From contig JH720295.1 in the NCBI GenBank assembly GCA_000231825.2, positions 445,527 to 499,632 on the forward strand: a stretch of DNA of 54,106 bases. The letters are read 5' to 3'. The DNA comes from Tetrahymena elliotti 4EA (lineage: Eukaryota; Ciliophora; Oligohymenophorea; Hymenostomatida; Tetrahymenidae). The notes below the pieces were generated by a model, which worked only from the letters and a program-made list of their open reading frames with translations, had not been told where the DNA came from and made no database searches. The translations under genes were made by a program, and so were the position numbers. Below, in pieces: positions 51,501 through 54,106 of this stretch. Within the stretch, counting starts at the first letter, position 1. The number at the start of each line of letters is the position of its first letter.

Positions 51501-52433
51501 ATTCTTTTGGTAAATACAAAAGCCGCTTTATATATACACAATGACACCTATTTTTGTATTTTATTAATAATTAATATCAAATCTCAATAAAATTTTTTTT
51601 ACTATCTTGTGGAAGAAATTGACTTGTCTATTTGATATAAGCACAATAGTTAATATTTTTATAAAAGAAAACACCAATCACCAATTGATTAGAAAGATAA
51701 GATGTGCAGTAAGATTCACTGGCAGAAATCTCAAACCAACAGACGTCAGATTAATCATTAAAACAACTTTTAACATTATCTATTTATTCTATTTTAACAC
51801 ATTCACCTTTGTTATTTATTCCTGCATAATCTGTTTTGTTCATCTTAACACATTATTTCCCATCAAAACACTCACTTTTGACAAATTAAATTTTAATAAA
51901 GACAAAGTAAAAATCTTTATTTATTTACTTCATTTCACATTAGCATTCAAAACTTAAATTCTAAGATTAAAAATGATAAATATAGCTGTCTTTTTGAAAA
52001 CAGTACTCTCCATTTAACTGTTAGATAGCTTGATATTTTTGTATAATAGATTAAATTACTGAAATATGTTTATGATATTACAGTTAAGGTTGAAAGAAGT
52101 TATTTAAACATCTGATTTTTCAATACAATTTAAGATATTATGCTCATCTAAATAACTCCCAATAAAATTACTAAAGGAATCATTTTTCAACATAACGCAC
52201 ATAGTTTTATTCTAATTTATGCATATTTTATCTTCATTTATAGCACAATAATCTATTAAACTTATTTCTCCATCATTAACACAATTTCCATTAATACTTG
52301 TTCCTGTATAATTATTTAAAATAATATTCAAGCATTTTCTCTCACCCTATGAAAAGCACTAATTAACTGGACAAGACTAACAATTAAGCTTTTGTATTAA
52401 ATACAGAGCAAAAAAGATGACTAAATAATTCAT
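39577..52433 (-). CDS. Large Cys-rich/beta-helix/multipass membrane protein, copy 3 (full length, one apparent frameshift)
   Basis: ATG 52433 opens a signal peptide (MNYLVIFFALYLIQKLNC). Modules with YTGTSINGNCVNDG and YAGINNKGECVKI follow (to about 50460), then furin/receptor-like Cys repeats (50440-45930, for example CTQCNYGYIPSISSCIKCPE). A beta-helix region (45540-41740) carries LGKGTLDDPY-type entry and NYGGAIASNGN motifs. A collar (41500-41000) has CPFVCENDQMFLPLGYWRSS and GILCLDCDIDGNFW. About seven membrane helices follow. C-terminal exons are 40990 rightward, 40429-40936, 40036-40372 and 39577-39980, with introns of 53-56 nt and TGA at 39577-39579. Such proteins are common in ciliates, usually unnamed, and probably lie in the plasma or cortical membrane with the Cys-rich part outside; ligand unknown. 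Near 46695 the frame shifts relative to copy 2 (SFY to GQTYFC). Confidence 0.8.
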
Positions 52434-53217
52434 TTGTTAAATCTTGCTTAGACAATAATATGATAATAAAATTTAGGAGTTCTAATTTATTATCAACTTT
52501 TTTTATTAATTAAATTGAGAAAATAATAGTTAAACTTGTATAAACATCAATCCTATTCTTTTAATTAAAAGTTTTTAAAAAAATTCTCGATTTACATTTT
52601 TCCAAATCTTTTAACATATTTTATATTAAATTTATCTTTGATTTTACATTTTTTGATATTTCTAATATCATTTTTACACAGTAACATCTTTACTTAAGTT
52701 TGTTTACACATGTAATTTGCAAAAAGTAATATATTTTTTTAAGCTTTTAAAAATAATAGTGTAAATTTAAAATAAAGCTTTTTTTTCATGAATAGTTCAT
52801 TCTATAATGATAGTATGTATGTTTTTCAAATAAATTATTGTTATCAATCTTAGTTGCCTAATTGCTTTTATGAAACAAGTATCTATCTAATTCGAGAATC
52901 TAAAATGTACTTTCAATCCACAAATATTGTCATAATTAATTAAAAAAAAATTAAGAAAATCTTGTATAAGAAGAAAATCAAATTTAATTTCTATATAATA
53001 AAAGATTACTTTTGATTTTAAGAAGATTATTAATAAATTATTGTTATTAATCACAAATATAAATTTAACATACACTTCTTAAAGTATTAATTTTGATAAC
53101 TAATTATTGAAAATAACCTAAAATATTTTTTATTTAAAAAATGAAAAATTTTATCATTTCATAAGAGGGGGATTGAGGTTAATTTTTCATTAAAAAAATC
53201 AACAAAAAAAATCGAAC
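44657..53217. repeat. Segmental duplication, right member (partner 29156-37975)
   Basis: This segment and 29156-37975 match nearly continuously through exons, introns and 5' flank, in the same orientation. The left limit is set by the assembly gap; the right limit is near 53217 and 37975. Exonic and many intronic stretches are close to identical. Confidence 0.8.
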
Positions 53218-53220
53218 TAA

Positions 53221-53280
53221 CAATACTGGTGGGCTTCTTTCTCTGGTCCAAAGTACTTATTGGCTATCCCCAGTAAAAAT
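53221..53280. other. GC-rich island with a short hairpin, unassigned
   Basis: Unlike its surroundings, this 60-bp stretch is near half G+C. TACTGG at its left and CCAGTA at its right can pair, enclosing about 40 nt. It lies directly at the edge of the segmental duplication. It could be part of a small RNA, a fragment of a mobile element or foreign DNA; no family was recognised. Confidence 0.35.
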
Positions 53281-53587
53281 TTATGTTACACTTAATAACA
53301 TCGTATAAAAAAATTTGTGGAATAAAATACAAAGAAAAAAGAAAGAGTTCAAGAAATTTACTTCTATTTACATATTATGAATAATTATTATTTGTAAATA
53401 ATAGGATTTGTCACTAATTTTAGAAAATAGATTTGAATTAAAATAAACAATTTTTTTTCAAAATTTATAAGTAAATCTAGTTTAATATTTTCAAACAAAT
53501 CAATTAAGCTTTTCAACTAAACAAAAAAATAAAAACAAGTCTTTAGAATTAGTATAAATATTTTTGAATGTATTTTAATTATTGCTA
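53281..53587. other. Intergenic, no gene seen
   Basis: AT-rich stretch between the GC-rich island and the stop codon of the right-edge gene. Nothing was recognised. Confidence 0.55.
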
Positions 53588-54106
53588 TCAAAGTGTATTT
53601 TAATAAGATTAACTCAAACCATATTTGTTATAAATTCCAATCTTTTGAAGCTTGCAGTTAATATAGTAGTTAATGTAGGCTTAAGCAAAAATGATCATAA
53701 AAATAGGAGGGATTCCCATAAAGCTGTAGAATTCAACTGGTTTATTTTTAATAGATTTGCCCCATTTTGTTGCAAAGAGGATTGTAGAAGTGAATAAAAT
53801 TGCCCCAAGAGAGCCATAAAGTTCTAAACTTTACCCTCTGCGAAGTTTATCATTAACATATTTATAATCATCATTAGTCACATATGGATGATACAAAACT
53901 TTCATAGGTAATTTAAATCTGTTGCTAGTTTTAATGTTTTAATTGTATGTCTTGACATAGACTTTTTCAGCAAAGTCGTTTGGAATTTATACCTTTTCTT
54001 TTTTGTATTTGAGATTTATGTATGATTAAAGTAGTGTCTTGAAATCTCTACTTTCCCATGGTTTAAGAAGATCATGGTGATTTCTCAAATGGTTATTTTC
54101 ACTTAA
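53588..54106 (-). CDS. C-terminal part of an unidentified two-helix membrane protein (5' end beyond the right edge)
   Basis: One open frame of 172 codons runs from the right edge to TGA 53588-53590 with no intron. The N-terminal half is hydrophilic (HHDLLKPWESRDFKT, KVLYHPYVTNDDYKY). Two membrane segments follow: LELYGSLGAILFTSTILFAT and FYSFMGIPPIFMIIFAQAYI. The tail is short (KLQKIGIYNKYGL). Base composition is richer in G+C than the large genes and codon use looks like a conserved housekeeping gene. I do not recognise the family; a ciliate-specific organelle membrane subunit is only a guess. Confidence 0.8.

Noticed and set aside
51607..51957. 116-codon plus-strand open frame in the standard code
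   Set aside because: It lies antisense to well-conserved Cys-module exons of large copy 3, which read clearly in the ciliate code and have a homologue in copy 2.
1..54106. tRNA, rRNA, bacterial promoters, ribosome-binding sites or riboswitches
   Set aside because: No cloverleaf with a GTTCRA-type arm or rRNA core was seen, and the eukaryotic ciliate gene structure makes bacterial signals meaningless here.

Overview
The window reads as nuclear DNA of a ciliate, most likely Tetrahymena or a close relative. It is extremely AT-rich, and long conserved frames are open only if TAA and TAG are read as glutamine with TGA as the sole stop. Introns run GT...AG, many of them about 50-100 nt. No tRNA, rRNA, CRISPR array or bacterial-style operon was seen. 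ORFs called with the standard code are nearly all shadows. Nearly every gene lies on the minus strand, so the window reads from right to left.

Left (1-7.7 kb): two neighbouring protein kinase genes. The first, 7653-5856, encodes a complete 371-residue kinase. The second, from 5702 leftwards, encodes a kinase domain spliced onto leucine-rich repeats. Each repeat is one exon of exactly 90 nt, flanked by phase-2 introns. Twelve such exons are visible and the array runs off the left edge.

Middle-left (8-14.3 kb): a graveyard. It holds a short non-autonomous element with hAT-like ends and an 8-bp target duplication, a J-domain-like gene (copy A), a broken Tc1/mariner transposase with a DD34E spacing, a fragment of a second transposase on the other strand, and two orphan leucine-rich-repeat exons.

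Middle to right (14.8-52.4 kb): a tandem family of very large genes for secreted or membrane proteins. The layout is signal peptide, repeated Cys modules, furin/growth-factor-receptor-like Cys-rich repeats, a GGAI-type beta-helix, a conserved Cys-rich collar and about seven membrane helices. Copy 3 (52433-39577) is full length but has one apparent frameshift. Copy 2 (37215-29156) is cut by a 100-N assembly gap. Copy 1 (25529-14793) lacks its 5' end and has a 1-nt frameshift. A short 5' relic (copy 4) lies at 38.3-38.9 kb, and a 92-bp C-terminal scrap at 9.4 kb. Two more J-domain-like copies (B, broken; C, intact) sit between large copies 1 and 2, which suggests that the unit 'J-like gene plus large gene' was duplicated.

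Right edge (53.6-54.1 kb): the C-terminal part of an unrelated protein with two membrane segments. All gene models were built by reading the sequence by hand. Splice sites were accepted when phase, homologous copies and family motifs agreed. Nothing was searched against a database.
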